Source of the DNA: Cohnella xylanilytica | GTDB lineage: Bacteria > Bacillota > Bacilli > Paenibacillales > Paenibacillaceae | Assembly (NCBI RefSeq): GCF_014212175.1 | Contig: NZ_JACJVR010000059.1 | Span: 43,954 to 107,953 of the forward strand | Length of the DNA stretch: 64,000 nucleotides | Reading direction: 5' to 3' | Shown here: positions 49,611-59,794 of the stretch, piece by piece | Layout of the letters: each line of letters begins with the position of its first letter | Numbering within the stretch: the first letter of the stretch is position 1 | Notes under the pieces: model-generated | What the model saw: the letters and a program-made list of their open reading frames with translations, nothing else | Databases searched by the model: none | What the model was told of the DNA's origin: nothing | Position numbers and translations under genes: made by a program

Positions 49611-51716
49611 ATGAGGACACGATTCGCAATTCCGGCGGCGACGCTTGCCTTGACGCTGCTCGCGCCGACGGCGGCAACCGCAACGGGAACGGCTGCGGCT
49701 ACGGCTACGACTCCGAACGGAAGTTCGGCCGCCTATGACGCGACGCGGAAGGCCGCGGCGGAGAAGGCCGACCTGCTCACCAAATCCTACGGCACGACCA
49801 GCGTGCAGTACGCCCTTATCGACGATGGCGACATCGTCGTCTCCGGCCAATCCGGCTTGAACGACGAGAAGGGGCAGAAGCCGCTCACGGCGGACACGCT
49901 GTACGGCATCGGCTCGACGAGCAAGATGTTTACGACGGTGGCCGTCATGCAGCTGGTCGACCAAGGGAAGATCGACCTGGACACGCCGGTCGTGCAGTAC
50001 ATTCCCGAATTCACGATGAAGGACGAGCGCTACAAGAAGATTACGCCGCGCATGCTGCTCAACCATTCGTCGGGACTGAACGGCTCGTCGCTGACGAACG
50101 CCTTCCTATTCGAAGACAAGGACACGTTCGCCCACGACACGCTTCTGAAGCAGCTGGCGAACCAGACTTTGAAGGCCGATCCGGGCGCCTATTCGGTCTA
50201 TTGCAACGACGGCTTCACGTTGGCCGAGATTCTGGTAGAGAGAGTCAGCGGCATGGACTTCACCTCTTACATCCATCGGTTCATAACGGAGCCGCTTGGA
50301 ATGTCCGATACGAAGACGCCGCTGGATTCGCCGAACGCGGCGAAGATGGCGGGACTCTACTATCCCTCCTACCAAGGCCAACTGCCGAACGAGACGGTCA
50401 ACGTGATCGGGACGGGCGGCATTTATTCCACGGCGGAGGACTTGGTCCGCTTCTCGCGGATATTCACGGGGCAAGCCGAAGAGGTCCTGTCCGACAACTC
50501 GGTCGAAGCCATGGAGCAGGACGAGTATAAGACGCCTCTATGGCCGGACGAAGCGGACAACTCGATCGAGTACGGTCTCGGTTGGGACAGCGTCGATCTG
50601 TACCCGTTCGGCGAATACGGGATTCAGGCGCTGACCAAGGGCGGGGATACGATTCTGTATCACGCCTCGCTCGTCGTGCTGCCCGATCAGGACATGGCGG
50701 CCGCGGTCGTCTCCTCCGGAGGGTCCAGCGCGACCGATCAGCTTTTGGCGAACGAGATGCTGCTTCAGGCTCTGAAGGAGAAGGGGAAGATCGCCGAGTT
50801 CAAGCCCGAGAAGTCGTACGGCAAGCCGGTGAAGGCGGATATGCCGGAATCCGTCCTGCAGTACGCGGGAATCTATGGGGCGAGCAATCAGACGATGAAA
50901 GTCGAGATTAGCCCGAGCGGCGAGCTCTCCTTGTCTACGGAACAAGCTCCCGATTATCCGGCCGAGAAATACGAGTATTCGGCGGACGGCAACTTCCGCA
51001 GCGCGGACGGGAACACGATGATCCGCTTCGTGACGGAGGAGAACGGCCGTACCTACCTGTGGACTCGCCAGTACGCTTCGTTGCCGGGGCTGGGGCAGAC
51101 GGCTCTCTCCCTGTACTCCGCCGAGAAGCTTCAGCCCCGCGAGCTGTCCGCGGAGACGGCCGCGGCTTGGGCGAAGCGCGAAGGCAAGAAGTACTACCTG
51201 CTGAACGAGAAGCATACGTCCCTCGCGTATCTGCTGATGCCGACGCTGCAATTGAATCTGTCGAAGCAGTTGCCGGGTTACGTGCTCGATAAGCCGATCA
51301 CGGGTCCGAATACGGCCTCCTCCGAATTGCAAATTCCGGGCTTATACGGCCGGGATCTCTCGGGGTATACGTTCTATGCCGAGGACGGGGTCGAATACCT
51401 GGACGCATCGGGAAGCCTATTCGTAGCGGAAGACGCCGTGAAGCCGATTTACGTCGCGAAGAAGTCGGCCGCCACGATCCCGTCGAGCGGTTACGCCAAG
51501 TGGTACACGGTCAGCGACAAAGACGCCGGCAAGACGGTGAAGGTGAATGCGCCGGCGAACGGCTCCTTCGCCGTATACGACGAGAAGGGGACGTGCGTAT
51601 ACTTCAGCGTCATCGGCGGCGACTCCAAAGTCGCGCTGCCTGCGAAAGGAACCGTCGTATTCGCCGGAGAAGCCGGTTCGAGGTTCGAGATCTCGCTGCA
51701 GGAACGTTCCGCATAA
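49611..51716 (+). CDS. Secreted serine beta-lactamase-like hydrolase
   Basis: The 701-residue protein has a signal peptide (RFAIPAATLALTLLAPTAATATG), a serine beta-lactamase/class C-like domain with SxxK in IGSTSKMFTTVAVMQLVDQGKIDLDTPV, the YxN in YCNDGFTLAEILVERVSG, and a KTG-like KGG in ALTKGGDTILYH. A further 350 residues without clear family follow, probably beta-rich and of the kind found in esterase or D-aminopeptidase relatives. It would act outside the cell on esters or peptides. AAGGAGG lies five bases before the ATG at 49611. Confidence 0.9.
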   Translation: MRTRFAIPAATLALTLLAPTAATATGTAAATATTPNGSSAAYDATRKAAAEKADLLTKSYGTTSVQYALIDDGDIVVSGQSGLNDEKGQKPLTADTLYGIGSTSKMFTTVAVMQLVDQGKIDLDTPVVQYIPEFTMKDERYKKITPRMLLNHSSGLNGSSLTNAFLFEDKDTFAHDTLLKQLANQTLKADPGAYSVYCNDGFTLAEILVERVSGMDFTSYIHRFITEPLGMSDTKTPLDSPNAAKMAGLYYPSYQGQLPNETVNVIGTGGIYSTAEDLVRFSRIFTGQAEEVLSDNSVEAMEQDEYKTPLWPDEADNSIEYGLGWDSVDLYPFGEYGIQALTKGGDTILYHASLVVLPDQDMAAAVVSSGGSSATDQLLANEMLLQALKEKGKIAEFKPEKSYGKPVKADMPESVLQYAGIYGASNQTMKVEISPSGELSLSTEQAPDYPAEKYEYSADGNFRSADGNTMIRFVTEENGRTYLWTRQYASLPGLGQTALSLYSAEKLQPRELSAETAAAWAKREGKKYYLLNEKHTSLAYLLMPTLQLNLSKQLPGYVLDKPITGPNTASSELQIPGLYGRDLSGYTFYAEDGVEYLDASGSLFVAEDAVKPIYVAKKSAATIPSSGYAKWYTVSDKDAGKTVKVNAPANGSFAVYDEKGTCVYFSVIGGDSKVALPAKGTVVFAGEAGSRFEISLQERSA

Positions 51717-51722
51717 CCGATT

Positions 51723-51773
51723 GAAGGCTGGAAGGCTCCGGGCGACCGGGTCTTTTCCAGCCTTCATTCTTTT
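51723..51773 (+). terminator. Terminator after the serine hydrolase gene
   Basis: GAAGGCTGGAA (51723-51733) pairs with TTCCAGCCTTC (51755-51765), followed by ATTCTTTT. Confidence 0.85.
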
Positions 51774-51970
51774 AGAAGAAGGAGCCTTCGAGAGAACGGG
51801 ATCGGATAGGGAGCATTCGATTCGGTACCGGGTTCATCGGAGTTCCGGAATGGATGTGCTTCGAAAAAAAAAGATTGGCAGTGCGGTATCTTCGATCGCT
51901 ACTGACAGACAGGTGTCAACAGCATTGTCGTATGCTGGAACCAACTTCATCGAAGGGGTTGGATTCGGCT

Positions 51971-52435
51971 ATGAATACGATAGCAGCATCGCGCAAGCCG
52001 CGTTATTGGATCGGCGTCGTCTCGGCGTCGCACGTGCAACGGGGAGTTCGGGGCGGCTTCGCCCAGCTGTGCCATGGCAAAGCCGCGCCGCTGCGCAGAA
52101 TGCGGCCGGGCGATTGGCTCATTTACTATTCCCCGCGCACCGACATGGGAAGCGGGGAGCCGCTGCAGGCGTTCACCGCCATCGGACGGGTAGCGGACGA
52201 CCGGGTGTACGAATACGCGATGTCTTCGACGTTCGTCCCCTATCGTCGGAACATCGACTACGCTGCCTGCCGGAGTGCGAGGATCGCGGACCTGCTCGAT
52301 CGGCTTCGCTTCACCCGCGGCGTGAAGAATTGGGGCTACTCGTTTCGCACGGGTCATTTCGAGATCGACCGCGAAGACTTCCTGACGATCGCGGAAGCGA
52401 TGCAAGCTGACGTTTCCCAATACGGAAGTCGTTGA
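51971..52435 (+). CDS. EVE domain protein
   Basis: The 154-residue protein is of the EVE/UPF0310 type (PUA-like fold): [66 protein letters not shown] domains are thought to bind modified bases or RNA. The ATG at 51971 follows AGGGG at a rather long distance. It stands alone between two terminators. Confidence 0.9.
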   Translation: MNTIAASRKPRYWIGVVSASHVQRGVRGGFAQLCHGKAAPLRRMRPGDWLIYYSPRTDMGSGEPLQAFTAIGRVADDRVYEYAMSSTFVPYRRNIDYAACRSARIADLLDRLRFTRGVKNWGYSFRTGHFEIDREDFLTIAEAMQADVSQYGSR

Positions 52436-52456
52436 TGAATCCCATACGGCCCCTTG

Positions 52457-52479
52457 ACCGCGATTTACGCGGTTTTTTT
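52457..52479 (+). terminator. Terminator after the EVE gene
   Basis: ACCGCG and CGCGGT around ATTTA, followed by six T. Confidence 0.9.
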
Positions 52480-52563
52480 ATAACCGGGAGAATGCCTGCC
52501 TCATATATTGGGTTTATGCCCGGCGATCGAACGGGTTAATCTGAGGAACAAGGGGAACGCATC

Positions 52564-54195
52564 GTGAAGAAAACCGGTCGAAAGCTAACGTACGATTATA
52601 TTGTCGTCGGAACGGGGCCAGCCGGGGCCGTCATCGCCAAGACGCTGTCCGACTCCAAGTCGGCTTCCGTATTGGTGTTGGAAGCCGGGGAGAATGAAGA
52701 TCAAGACCGTCCGATTACGGATTCCACGTTCGCCCCCGAGCTCGAAGAGAGGTTCTTCCCGCAATACTTCTGGCAAGGAGAAGGCGTTCCCCAGAAGGGA
52801 GTCGACGATCGATCGTTCGAGTGGACGACGGGCCGGCTCTCCGGAGGCGGCTCTTCGATCAACGGGGAGCAGTATGTGAGGCCCACTTCAGCCGTATTCG
52901 AGGAGTGGGAAGCCCTTCTCGGCCCCCTCTGGTCGCCGGAACAAGCCATTCGAGGATTCAAGTGGTTGGAGAAATACAACGGCGCGACCGACGATCCTTC
53001 CGTGCACGGCTACAAAGGCCGGGTCGATATCCGGCAGGCTCCCGCGAATCCGACCTCGATGGCTCATAAACTCGTCGCGGCGATCGAGTCCGCTACCGGA
53101 TTCGGGGAGATTCTGGATTACAACGATCCGGCGACGCCGCTCGGCCCGTTTACCAGGTGGCAATTGTACCAGCAGCCGGACGGACGAAGGGAGAGCTCGT
53201 CGACGGCGTTCCTGTCCGCCGACATCGCGGGTCCCGACGGGCGCGGGTTGAACGGAAGGAAGCTGCGCGTGTTCTACAAGTCGACCGCGCTTCGCGTTCT
53301 GTTCGAGAACAAGCGCGCGATCGGCGTCGAATTTCTGAGAGAAGGGAAATGCTTGCGCGCATTCGCGCGGAAGAAAGTCATTCTGTCCGCGGGAATTAAC
53401 AGCGCCCAGCTGCTGATGCTCTCCGGAATCGGTCCGTCCAGAGAACTGCGGACCGCCGGCATCCCCGTTATTTTCCATAATCCGAACGTAGGCAAGAGAT
53501 TGCGGAATCATACGCTGAACTTCGCCGTGTTCTCGACGAATCCCGACGATTCCCCGTTGCCTCGGCAGGATCCGAGCGCGCTGTACACGGGCGGAGCCTT
53601 CTTGCCCGACCCGTCGCCCGGCGCGAATCCGAACAGAAGGGGAGTCCAGCTGGTCGGGATCGGCGGTGAGGATCATACGCTGACGATTGCGATCTTATAT
53701 TTGCGCCCCAAGAGCAGGGGAAGCATTCGCCTTCAAAGCGACGATCCGCTTCAGATCGTGCTGGCGGACGAAGGGTTCCTGGACAATCCCGAGGACCTCG
53801 AGGCGGTGAAGCGAATATACCGGGTCTATATCAAGAATATCGCTTCGGAGTTGGCGGCCATCGATCCGTCTTACACGTTGATCTCGCCGTCGCCGGACGT
53901 CATCGATAACGATAGCGAATTGGAGAGCTTTATCAAGGACAACTTCGACCATAATCATCACCAGCAGGGCTCTCTTCGCATGGCGCCTCTGCGAAGGGGC
54001 GGCGTCGTCGATTCGAGAGGACGGGTGCACGGCGTCAGAGACTTGATCGTCGCCGACGATTCCATTATTCCGTTCACCGTCGACGGCAACACTTCCGCGC
54101 CGGCCTTCCTGATCGGATGGACGATCGCGCAGCAATTGCGGACACGCGGGAGAAGATTAAGGCGCGCGTCGGGTCCGGCCGGCTTCGAGGAGTAA
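52564..54195 (+). CDS. GMC-family FAD oxidoreductase
   Basis: The 543-residue enzyme has YDYIVVGTGPAGAVIAKTLSD, LSGGGSSINGEQYVRP, ILSAGINSAQLLMLSGIGPSREL and the C-terminal HNHHQQGSLRMAPLRRGGVVDSRGRVHGVRDLIVADDSIIP with the catalytic His region. It oxidises an alcohol, perhaps like choline dehydrogenase-type members; the substrate is unknown. The start is GTG with AAGGGGAACGCATC upstream. Two genes follow closely on the same strand. Confidence 0.9.
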   Translation: MKKTGRKLTYDYIVVGTGPAGAVIAKTLSDSKSASVLVLEAGENEDQDRPITDSTFAPELEERFFPQYFWQGEGVPQKGVDDRSFEWTTGRLSGGGSSINGEQYVRPTSAVFEEWEALLGPLWSPEQAIRGFKWLEKYNGATDDPSVHGYKGRVDIRQAPANPTSMAHKLVAAIESATGFGEILDYNDPATPLGPFTRWQLYQQPDGRRESSSTAFLSADIAGPDGRGLNGRKLRVFYKSTALRVLFENKRAIGVEFLREGKCLRAFARKKVILSAGINSAQLLMLSGIGPSRELRTAGIPVIFHNPNVGKRLRNHTLNFAVFSTNPDDSPLPRQDPSALYTGGAFLPDPSPGANPNRRGVQLVGIGGEDHTLTIAILYLRPKSRGSIRLQSDDPLQIVLADEGFLDNPEDLEAVKRIYRVYIKNIASELAAIDPSYTLISPSPDVIDNDSELESFIKDNFDHNHHQQGSLRMAPLRRGGVVDSRGRVHGVRDLIVADDSIIPFTVDGNTSAPAFLIGWTIAQQLRTRGRRLRRASGPAGFEE

Positions 54196-54257
54196 CTTGG
54201 AATAAAAAATCGGCAAAGTCAAAAAGCTATGATCAACCATCAGGAGGTGCAGCTTCG

Positions 54258-55295
54258 ATGATCAAGCTTGAGACCTTGCGCGATAACCATCCCCAAGAAG
54301 CCATGACCCAGAAATTAACCTCGGCCGAGATAGGGAAATTATGGGCGACTTATATGGGGAACAGCATGGCTACCCGCGTCTTGGCTTATTTCATTCGCAA
54401 CGTAGACGACAGCGAGATCAAGGCTGCCCTGGAAGAGGGCCTTCGATTAGCCGAACGATTCGTGCGAACCGTCACCGACATGTTCAACCGCGAAGGCCAT
54501 CCGCTTCCGCTCGGCTTCACCGATCAAGACGTGAATCTCGGAGCGCCCCGGCTGTACGACGACGAGTTTTATCTTCACTACTTGAAATATACCAGCAAAG
54601 CGGGGATCAGCATCTACGGAATCGCCGTTCCGTTGGTGACGCGCCCCGATGTTCGCGAATTTTTTACCGATTGCCTCGTATCGACGATCAATTTGGTTAA
54701 CATCGTTAATAATTTGTTGGATGCGAAAGGATTTCTGATTAAGCCGCCCGTCATCCCGACGCCTCAAAAAATCGAATTCATCAAAAAGCAGTCGTTCCTG
54801 AACGGATTCTTCGGGGACGTCCGGCCGCTGCAGGCCCTGGAGATCACCCATCTATACGACAACGTCGAAAACAACGCGATCAGCAGCGCCGTACTGACCG
54901 GCTTCTGCCAATCCGCCTCAACCGAACAGGTCCGCAACTACTTCCTTAGGGGGAAGGGGATTGCCTCCAAGCACATCGAGATCTTAAACAAGCTGCTGCA
55001 GAAGGAAGACCTGCCCACGCATCCGCGCCTGGATCACCTGGTCACGGATTCCAACTTCTCCCCGTTCTCCGATAAAATCATGTTATTCCACAAAGTGGAC
55101 ATGTTCGCGGTGCGCATCCGAACGTACGGCAACGCGTTGGCGTCCAGCACCCGGCACGACTTGGCGATGACGTTCGCGCGGTTTATCGCGGAGGTCGGGA
55201 ATTACGTCGAAGACGGCGGGAACATCTTGATCGATATGGGCTGGCTGGAGCAACCCCCGCTGGCGGCGGATCGCGATGCCTTGGCTTCCAAGTAA
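54258..55295 (+). CDS. DUF3231 family protein
   Basis: The 345-residue protein consists of two related helical halves of the DUF3231 type: LTSAEIGKLWATYMGNSMATRVLAYFIRNVDDSEIKAALEEGLRLAERF in the first and ITHLYDNVENNAISSAVLTGFCQSASTEQVRNYFLRGKGIASKHIEIL in the second. The fold is ferritin-like and the family is confined to spore formers; its role is unknown. CAGGAGG precedes the ATG at 54258. It lies 62 bp after the GMC gene. Confidence 0.9.
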   Translation: MIKLETLRDNHPQEAMTQKLTSAEIGKLWATYMGNSMATRVLAYFIRNVDDSEIKAALEEGLRLAERFVRTVTDMFNREGHPLPLGFTDQDVNLGAPRLYDDEFYLHYLKYTSKAGISIYGIAVPLVTRPDVREFFTDCLVSTINLVNIVNNLLDAKGFLIKPPVIPTPQKIEFIKKQSFLNGFFGDVRPLQALEITHLYDNVENNAISSAVLTGFCQSASTEQVRNYFLRGKGIASKHIEILNKLLQKEDLPTHPRLDHLVTDSNFSPFSDKIMLFHKVDMFAVRIRTYGNALASSTRHDLAMTFARFIAEVGNYVEDGGNILIDMGWLEQPPLAADRDALASK

Positions 55296-55313
55296 CCCTT
55301 CCGAAGGTATCCC

Positions 55314-55778
55314 ATGGACAAACCTTCCCGCGTCGCCGATGCCTTGTTGTGGAGCATTGCTCTCCCCGGATTCGGCCAATTCCGCAACGGCAAATACCTC
55401 AAGGGGATCGTGCTTATCCTCTTGGAATTCGTCATCAACGTTCAATCTCATTTGAACCAGATCCTGATCTCCAGCTTCCACGGCGACATCCGGCTCACGA
55501 TCGCCCAGACGGATTATCAGTGGCTCATGTTCTATCCCTGCGTCTATATGTTCGGGATCTGGGACGCTTATAAGGACGCAGGAGGCGGCGCGAAGCCTTA
55601 TGCCGTATTTCCGTTCGCGTTCGGGGCCTTCTTCGCGACGATCGGGGTTATTTATTCGCGGGACTTTCTCGGGGCGATGTGGATGGGGCTGGCCGGTTTG
55701 GCCGTCGGGATCGCGGTCGGACTCGGGCTTCAGCGCTCGTTCCGAGCTCGCGCGGCAGCCAGACAGGATACGGATTGA
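55314..55778 (+). CDS. Small membrane protein of unknown function
   Basis: The 154-residue protein has about four hydrophobic segments. ALLWSIALPGFGQFRNGKYLKGIVLILLEFVINV recalls the TM2 type of domain with a Gly-Gln-Phe turn. It starts 18 bp after the DUF3231 gene and a terminator follows, so GMC, DUF3231 and this gene probably form one operon. Function unknown. Confidence 0.8.
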   Translation: MDKPSRVADALLWSIALPGFGQFRNGKYLKGIVLILLEFVINVQSHLNQILISSFHGDIRLTIAQTDYQWLMFYPCVYMFGIWDAYKDAGGGAKPYAVFPFAFGAFFATIGVIYSRDFLGAMWMGLAGLAVGIAVGLGLQRSFRARAAARQDTD

Positions 55779-55781
55779 ACG

Positions 55782-55815
55782 AGCAGCCGCGATTCGGACG
55801 CGCGCTGCTTTTTTA
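55782..55815 (+). terminator. Terminator between convergent genes
   Basis: AGCAGCCGCG and CGCGCGCTGCT pair imperfectly around ATTCGGA and are followed by six T. The end touches the last codons of the germination permease gene. Confidence 0.8.
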
Positions 55816-56922
55816 TTCGCTTTTTTTAAGAACGGATGCCTTCTTAGAATGTCGGGCCCATATAACGATAAGCAGTATCGCCGGCAACGCGATCTGGAAG
55901 AGGGGATCCCAATACGTCACGACTTTCCCCAGCCATATATGGTGGACGTAATTGGGGGAAGAGAACGATAAGGCGTAAACGGCGCCCCCGATCAAGGGAA
56001 CGCACTTCTTGTAACCGATCCCCGTAACCTTGTGCAGGCCCGTCGTCGCCCCGATCAAGAAGGCGGCCATCTTGATTCCCAGTCCGAGGAAGAGCACGAG
56101 GACGAAAAAGATATCCATTCGCTCGAAAACGTTGGCGAACTCGATTAACTGAACGCTCTCCAGCAGCGGAACCATGCTATTCTTGGCGATCCCCGTACCG
56201 AGAACCAGAATGTTCACTTGGTTGAGGAAGATCAACACGACGGCGATCACGGCATAGGAGACGTAGACGGCGCTGCGAAGCCGGCTGAACGAGGCCTTCG
56301 CAAGCGGGAAGAAGACGAGGAAGAGCACCGATTGTCCGAACGGGAAGGAGACGATGCGGGGGACGGCGGCCTGCCAGATCGGACCCCATCCATTCTCGAG
56401 CACGGGCAGCATGTTCTGGAACCGGATGAGATTCATGCTGACGAACATGATGTTCAGGAACAGATAACTGACCGCCATCATCGGAAGCAGCACCAAGCAG
56501 GTATAAAACAGCACTTTGGCTCCATAGCGCGCGGTGTTCGCGACGACGAGAACGGTTATGGTCAACAGGACGAATAGCGGAGTCCGGTTCAGCAGGATAA
56601 GCATCGTGAGCTCGGCCAGATCGCGCAGGTTTCGGGACGCCTCGTAGGCGAAATAGGCGGCGAACGAGAACCCGAACGCGTTCCCGAGCCAACGCCCCAG
56701 ATAGAATCTGCATAAGGCGAATAGATCGCGGTGGGGGTCCGCGCGATAGATGGCCATATACAGCATAAGCAAGACAAAGCCGATCGCGGCGGCCAAGGAC
56801 ATCGCGATCCAGGCATCCTGATTGGCTTCCGCTCCGATGAGGAACAGCGTCGTGCTGCCGACTTCGAACAGGGCAAACGCGATCGCGAGCGAGGACACGG
56901 TAACGGTCTGGCGCTCCATCAT
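55813..56922 (-). CDS. Spore germination protein, GerAB-type permease
   Basis: The 369-residue protein has ten predicted membrane segments of the amino acid permease-like fold found in GerAB (TVTVSSLAIAFALFEVGSTTLFLIGAEANQDAWIAMSLAAAIGFVLLMLYMAIYR). GerAB subunits bind the germinant, an amino acid or sugar, in the spore inner membrane. It is the last gene of the operon A-C-B. The distance to the gerAC-type stop is 34 bp. Confidence 0.93.
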   Translation of the reverse strand: MMERQTVTVSSLAIAFALFEVGSTTLFLIGAEANQDAWIAMSLAAAIGFVLLMLYMAIYRADPHRDLFALCRFYLGRWLGNAFGFSFAAYFAYEASRNLRDLAELTMLILLNRTPLFVLLTITVLVVANTARYGAKVLFYTCLVLLPMMAVSYLFLNIMFVSMNLIRFQNMLPVLENGWGPIWQAAVPRIVSFPFGQSVLFLVFFPLAKASFSRLRSAVYVSYAVIAVVLIFLNQVNILVLGTGIAKNSMVPLLESVQLIEFANVFERMDIFFVLVLFLGLGIKMAAFLIGATTGLHKVTGIGYKKCVPLIGGAVYALSFSSPNYVHHIWLGKVVTYWDPLFQIALPAILLIVIWARHSKKASVLKKSE

Positions 56923-56956
56923 CTCCGTCCTTTCCGGCTATTCAAGTCTGACCGGC

Positions 56957-58189
56957 TTAGGGATGCCGGCCGTCGCTCCTTATCGGCTGTTGCGACAGGC
57001 CGATATTGCGAATCGAGGCGTACGCCTTAACGTCCAGCTGAATTCGCCGCAGCCGTTCATCCCAATCGTTCTTCCACCTTCTCCAATCCTTCGGATACTT
57101 GCGGTGAACCCGGTCGGCGAATCCGGGGAGATCGATTCCCAATCGAAGAGACGCTTGCCAGCCGGCCTCGATAGCCTTCAGAATCTCCTGTTCGATCGGC
57201 CGCTCCAGCGATTCGATTAACGAAGGACTCGCGAAGTCGCCTCTGCAGGAAGATTCCACCAGATCCCCTCTGACTTTGACCCGGATCCGCATGACGAGAC
57301 GATCTCCTTGTTTGCTCGGCGCGATTCGCGTTCTGGCGCTCCGGATTTGGATGGTCGACTGCTCGGCTTCCGACTTCGCTCCCGGGCAGGGGAAGGGAAT
57401 GAAGGTGTTCTTGATGTCGTTCCTCATCCAGGACAAGCCGTAGCCTTCCCGTTCGTCCAGCCAGCCGACCAGCCGGTCCCCCTTGAAGGCGGCTATTCGC
57501 TTCAGCATCAATCTCGCCGGCTTGGAAGACGGTTTGAATGCGTCCATCGACGACATCGTATCGCGGCCCTTGTCGCCTGCCGCGTTCTGAAGAACGATCT
57601 CCGGCACGCCGATCGCTTTGGCGTCCGAATATAGACTTTGGGCCACATCGAACACCCTGACGGACGGGATCATACCGGATTGGTTCGTCTCTTGCATGAG
57701 GATCTTGCCCAGAGCGTCGCCCGGCAGCCGTTCGGGGGGCACGAATTGCCGGAGGATATCGCTCGCCAGGCCGTCGGTCACCGTGACGAGCCCCGTCTCC
57801 CGGGCATCGAAGTTGCGCAGGTAGAGATCCATGATCTCCGAGACCCCGTATTCGGCCGCTTCTTTGCCGACGACGAGCACATCCGTATGAGGGAAGTAGA
57901 GCCGGCGGGTGAACTTGCGGTAAGAGTTGCCTACCGCGTCCCGAATCGTCTTCCCTTCGGCGGAGAAGACATGGATCGTCGATTGGGAAGTGGTCGATGC
58001 CCCTCCGCCGGAGCCGGACCACATGGCGGAAGGCACGACGACTTGATAGGTGACGATCCACTTGCCGTTCTTGCGGTCCATTCCCGTCGCGGACGTGATC
58101 CCCAGCTCGTTCAATTCCGTGCGATTCCAGCAGCCCGCCAGCGGCCAGGTCAAGAGGACGGCGGCCAAGAGCACGATCGGCTTGCGCAT
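56957..58189 (-). CDS. Spore germination lipoprotein, Ger(x)C/GerAC type
   Basis: The 410-residue protein has a lipoprotein signal (IVLLAAVLLTWPLAGCWNRTELNELGITSATGMD, lipobox LAGC) and the Ger(x)C domains, including FTRRLYFPHTDVLVVGKEAAEYGVSEIMDLYLR and a C-terminal domain from about residue 240. It anchors to the inner membrane of the spore and works with the A and B subunits. It starts three bases after the A gene ends. Confidence 0.95.
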   Translation of the reverse strand: MRKPIVLLAAVLLTWPLAGCWNRTELNELGITSATGMDRKNGKWIVTYQVVVPSAMWSGSGGGASTTSQSTIHVFSAEGKTIRDAVGNSYRKFTRRLYFPHTDVLVVGKEAAEYGVSEIMDLYLRNFDARETGLVTVTDGLASDILRQFVPPERLPGDALGKILMQETNQSGMIPSVRVFDVAQSLYSDAKAIGVPEIVLQNAAGDKGRDTMSSMDAFKPSSKPARLMLKRIAAFKGDRLVGWLDEREGYGLSWMRNDIKNTFIPFPCPGAKSEAEQSTIQIRSARTRIAPSKQGDRLVMRIRVKVRGDLVESSCRGDFASPSLIESLERPIEQEILKAIEAGWQASLRLGIDLPGFADRVHRKYPKDWRRWKNDWDERLRRIQLDVKAYASIRNIGLSQQPIRSDGRHP

Positions 58190-58192
58190 CGT

Positions 58193-59698
58193 TCAGCGGC
58201 CCCCCGTCTTGTCCCGGTAATCGGCTTGGCGCGTCGGATTCCGCGAGCCGATGACGGCCGGCCGGCTCTTCATCAACCGCCAGGGGACCCGGATGACGAG
58301 ATCCTTGAAGTTGCGGAACCGGAGCGGGGCGACCGGCATGAGGTAGGGGACCCCGAAGGATTCGAGAGAAGCCATATGTACGAGAAGAGGCACGAGTCCG
58401 GCCAGAATGCCGAAGAGGCCGAACGTGCCGGCCAGGAACATAAGACCGAACCGGACGAGACGGATGGCGGCGGACATGGCGATGGAAGGGATGACGAAGC
58501 TGGCGATCGCCGTGAAGGAGACGATGATGACCATGGCGCCCGATACCAGCCCCGCTTGGACCGCGGCTTGTCCGAGAACCAAGGCGCCGACGATGGAGAT
58601 CGCGGGACCGATGACGCGAGGCATCCGGATGCCGGCTTCGCGGATGACTTCGAACGTTAGTTCCATGAGCAGGGCTTCCATCAAGGCCGGCAGCGGCACG
58701 CCTTCCCGCTGGGCGGCGAGACTGATAAGCATCGTGGTCGGCAGCATCTCCTGCTGGAACGTCGTGATCGCGACGTATAGGGAAGGCAGCAGGAGGCTGA
58801 CGAAGAAGGAGATGAAGCGGATGATTCGGACGAGCGAGACGATATCGTAACGCTGATAATAGTCTTCGCTGGACAGGAAAAATTTAAAAAAAGTGACGGG
58901 CAGAACGAGAGCGAACGGCGTTCCGTCGACGAGCACCGCAACGTGCCCTTCCAGCAGATGGGCGGCTATCGTATCCGGACGTTCGGTGTTCTGGATCGTC
59001 GGAAACGGCGTGAAGGATTTGTCTTGAATGAATTCCTCGATATAGCCGCTCTCCAGAACGCTGTCTATGTCAATGGCATCGAGCCTGCGGCGCAGTTCTT
59101 CGACGACTTCGGGTCTGGCGATCCCTTCGATATAAACGGCGGAGACCCGGGTCTGCGTATACCGGCCGACGAGCCGTTCCTCGACCCTGAGATCGGGCGA
59201 GCGGATGCGACGCCGGATCTGCGCCAGATTCACGTTCAGATCTTCCGTGAAGCCTTCCTTCGGCCCCCGGACCACCGTCTGGGAGGACGGCTCCTCGATC
59301 GATCGCTTGGGAGCCCCTTGGACGGAAGCGGCGATCGCTCCGGCGACGCCGTCCGACAGAATGGCGGCCTCGCCGGCCAGAACGGCCGCGAGAATCTCGT
59401 CGGACGAATGGACCCGGCGCACGTTGCCCACCCGGATCCGCGTCCGCAGATCCGCCTCGATCCGCTCGGCGTCGTCATCGTCCGACCGGGTCTCGGCGAC
59501 CAGCGAATCGAGCAGCAGGCTTAACTGCTCCTGATCGACCAGCTCCGTCAGGTAACAGACGGCCATACGCGGCGGCGCCGAAGGACCGTCCGCGAACTCC
59601 CGAACGATAAAGTCGGAGCTGTTCCCCATTCTCTCGCGAAGTTGGTTCAGCGCGGAGGCGAGGGAAGAAGGCGATAGGGCTTCCTGCACGGAGGGCAC
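58193..59698 (-). CDS. Spore germination protein, GerAA type
   Basis: The 501-residue protein has a soluble N-terminal half, then five to six membrane segments: YIEGIARPEVVEELRRRLDAIDIDSVLESGYIEEFI, RPDTIAAHLLEGHVAVLVDGTPFALVLP, LPSLYVAITTFQQEMLPTTMLISLAAQREGVPLPALMEALLMELTFEVIREAGIRMPRVIGPAISIVGALVLGQAAVQAGLVS. GerAA forms the channel of the nutrient germination receptor. The GTG at 59698 has only a close GAAGG upstream. A possible forespore (sigma G) promoter is CGAATG (59753-59748) and CATTTAT (59730-59724), spacer 17; this is tentative. Confidence 0.95.
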   Translation of the reverse strand: MPSVQEALSPSSLASALNQLRERMGNSSDFIVREFADGPSAPPRMAVCYLTELVDQEQLSLLLDSLVAETRSDDDDAERIEADLRTRIRVGNVRRVHSSDEILAAVLAGEAAILSDGVAGAIAASVQGAPKRSIEEPSSQTVVRGPKEGFTEDLNVNLAQIRRRIRSPDLRVEERLVGRYTQTRVSAVYIEGIARPEVVEELRRRLDAIDIDSVLESGYIEEFIQDKSFTPFPTIQNTERPDTIAAHLLEGHVAVLVDGTPFALVLPVTFFKFFLSSEDYYQRYDIVSLVRIIRFISFFVSLLLPSLYVAITTFQQEMLPTTMLISLAAQREGVPLPALMEALLMELTFEVIREAGIRMPRVIGPAISIVGALVLGQAAVQAGLVSGAMVIIVSFTAIASFVIPSIAMSAAIRLVRFGLMFLAGTFGLFGILAGLVPLLVHMASLESFGVPYLMPVAPLRFRNFKDLVIRVPWRLMKSRPAVIGSRNPTRQADYRDKTGGR

Positions 59699-59794
59699 AT
59701 CCTTCAGTCGATGGGACAGGAAGATAAATGCAGGTTATCCCGATTTCCATTCGGATAAACCGGCCTTGCCCGAACGGGACGGTCGTCTCCGCCG

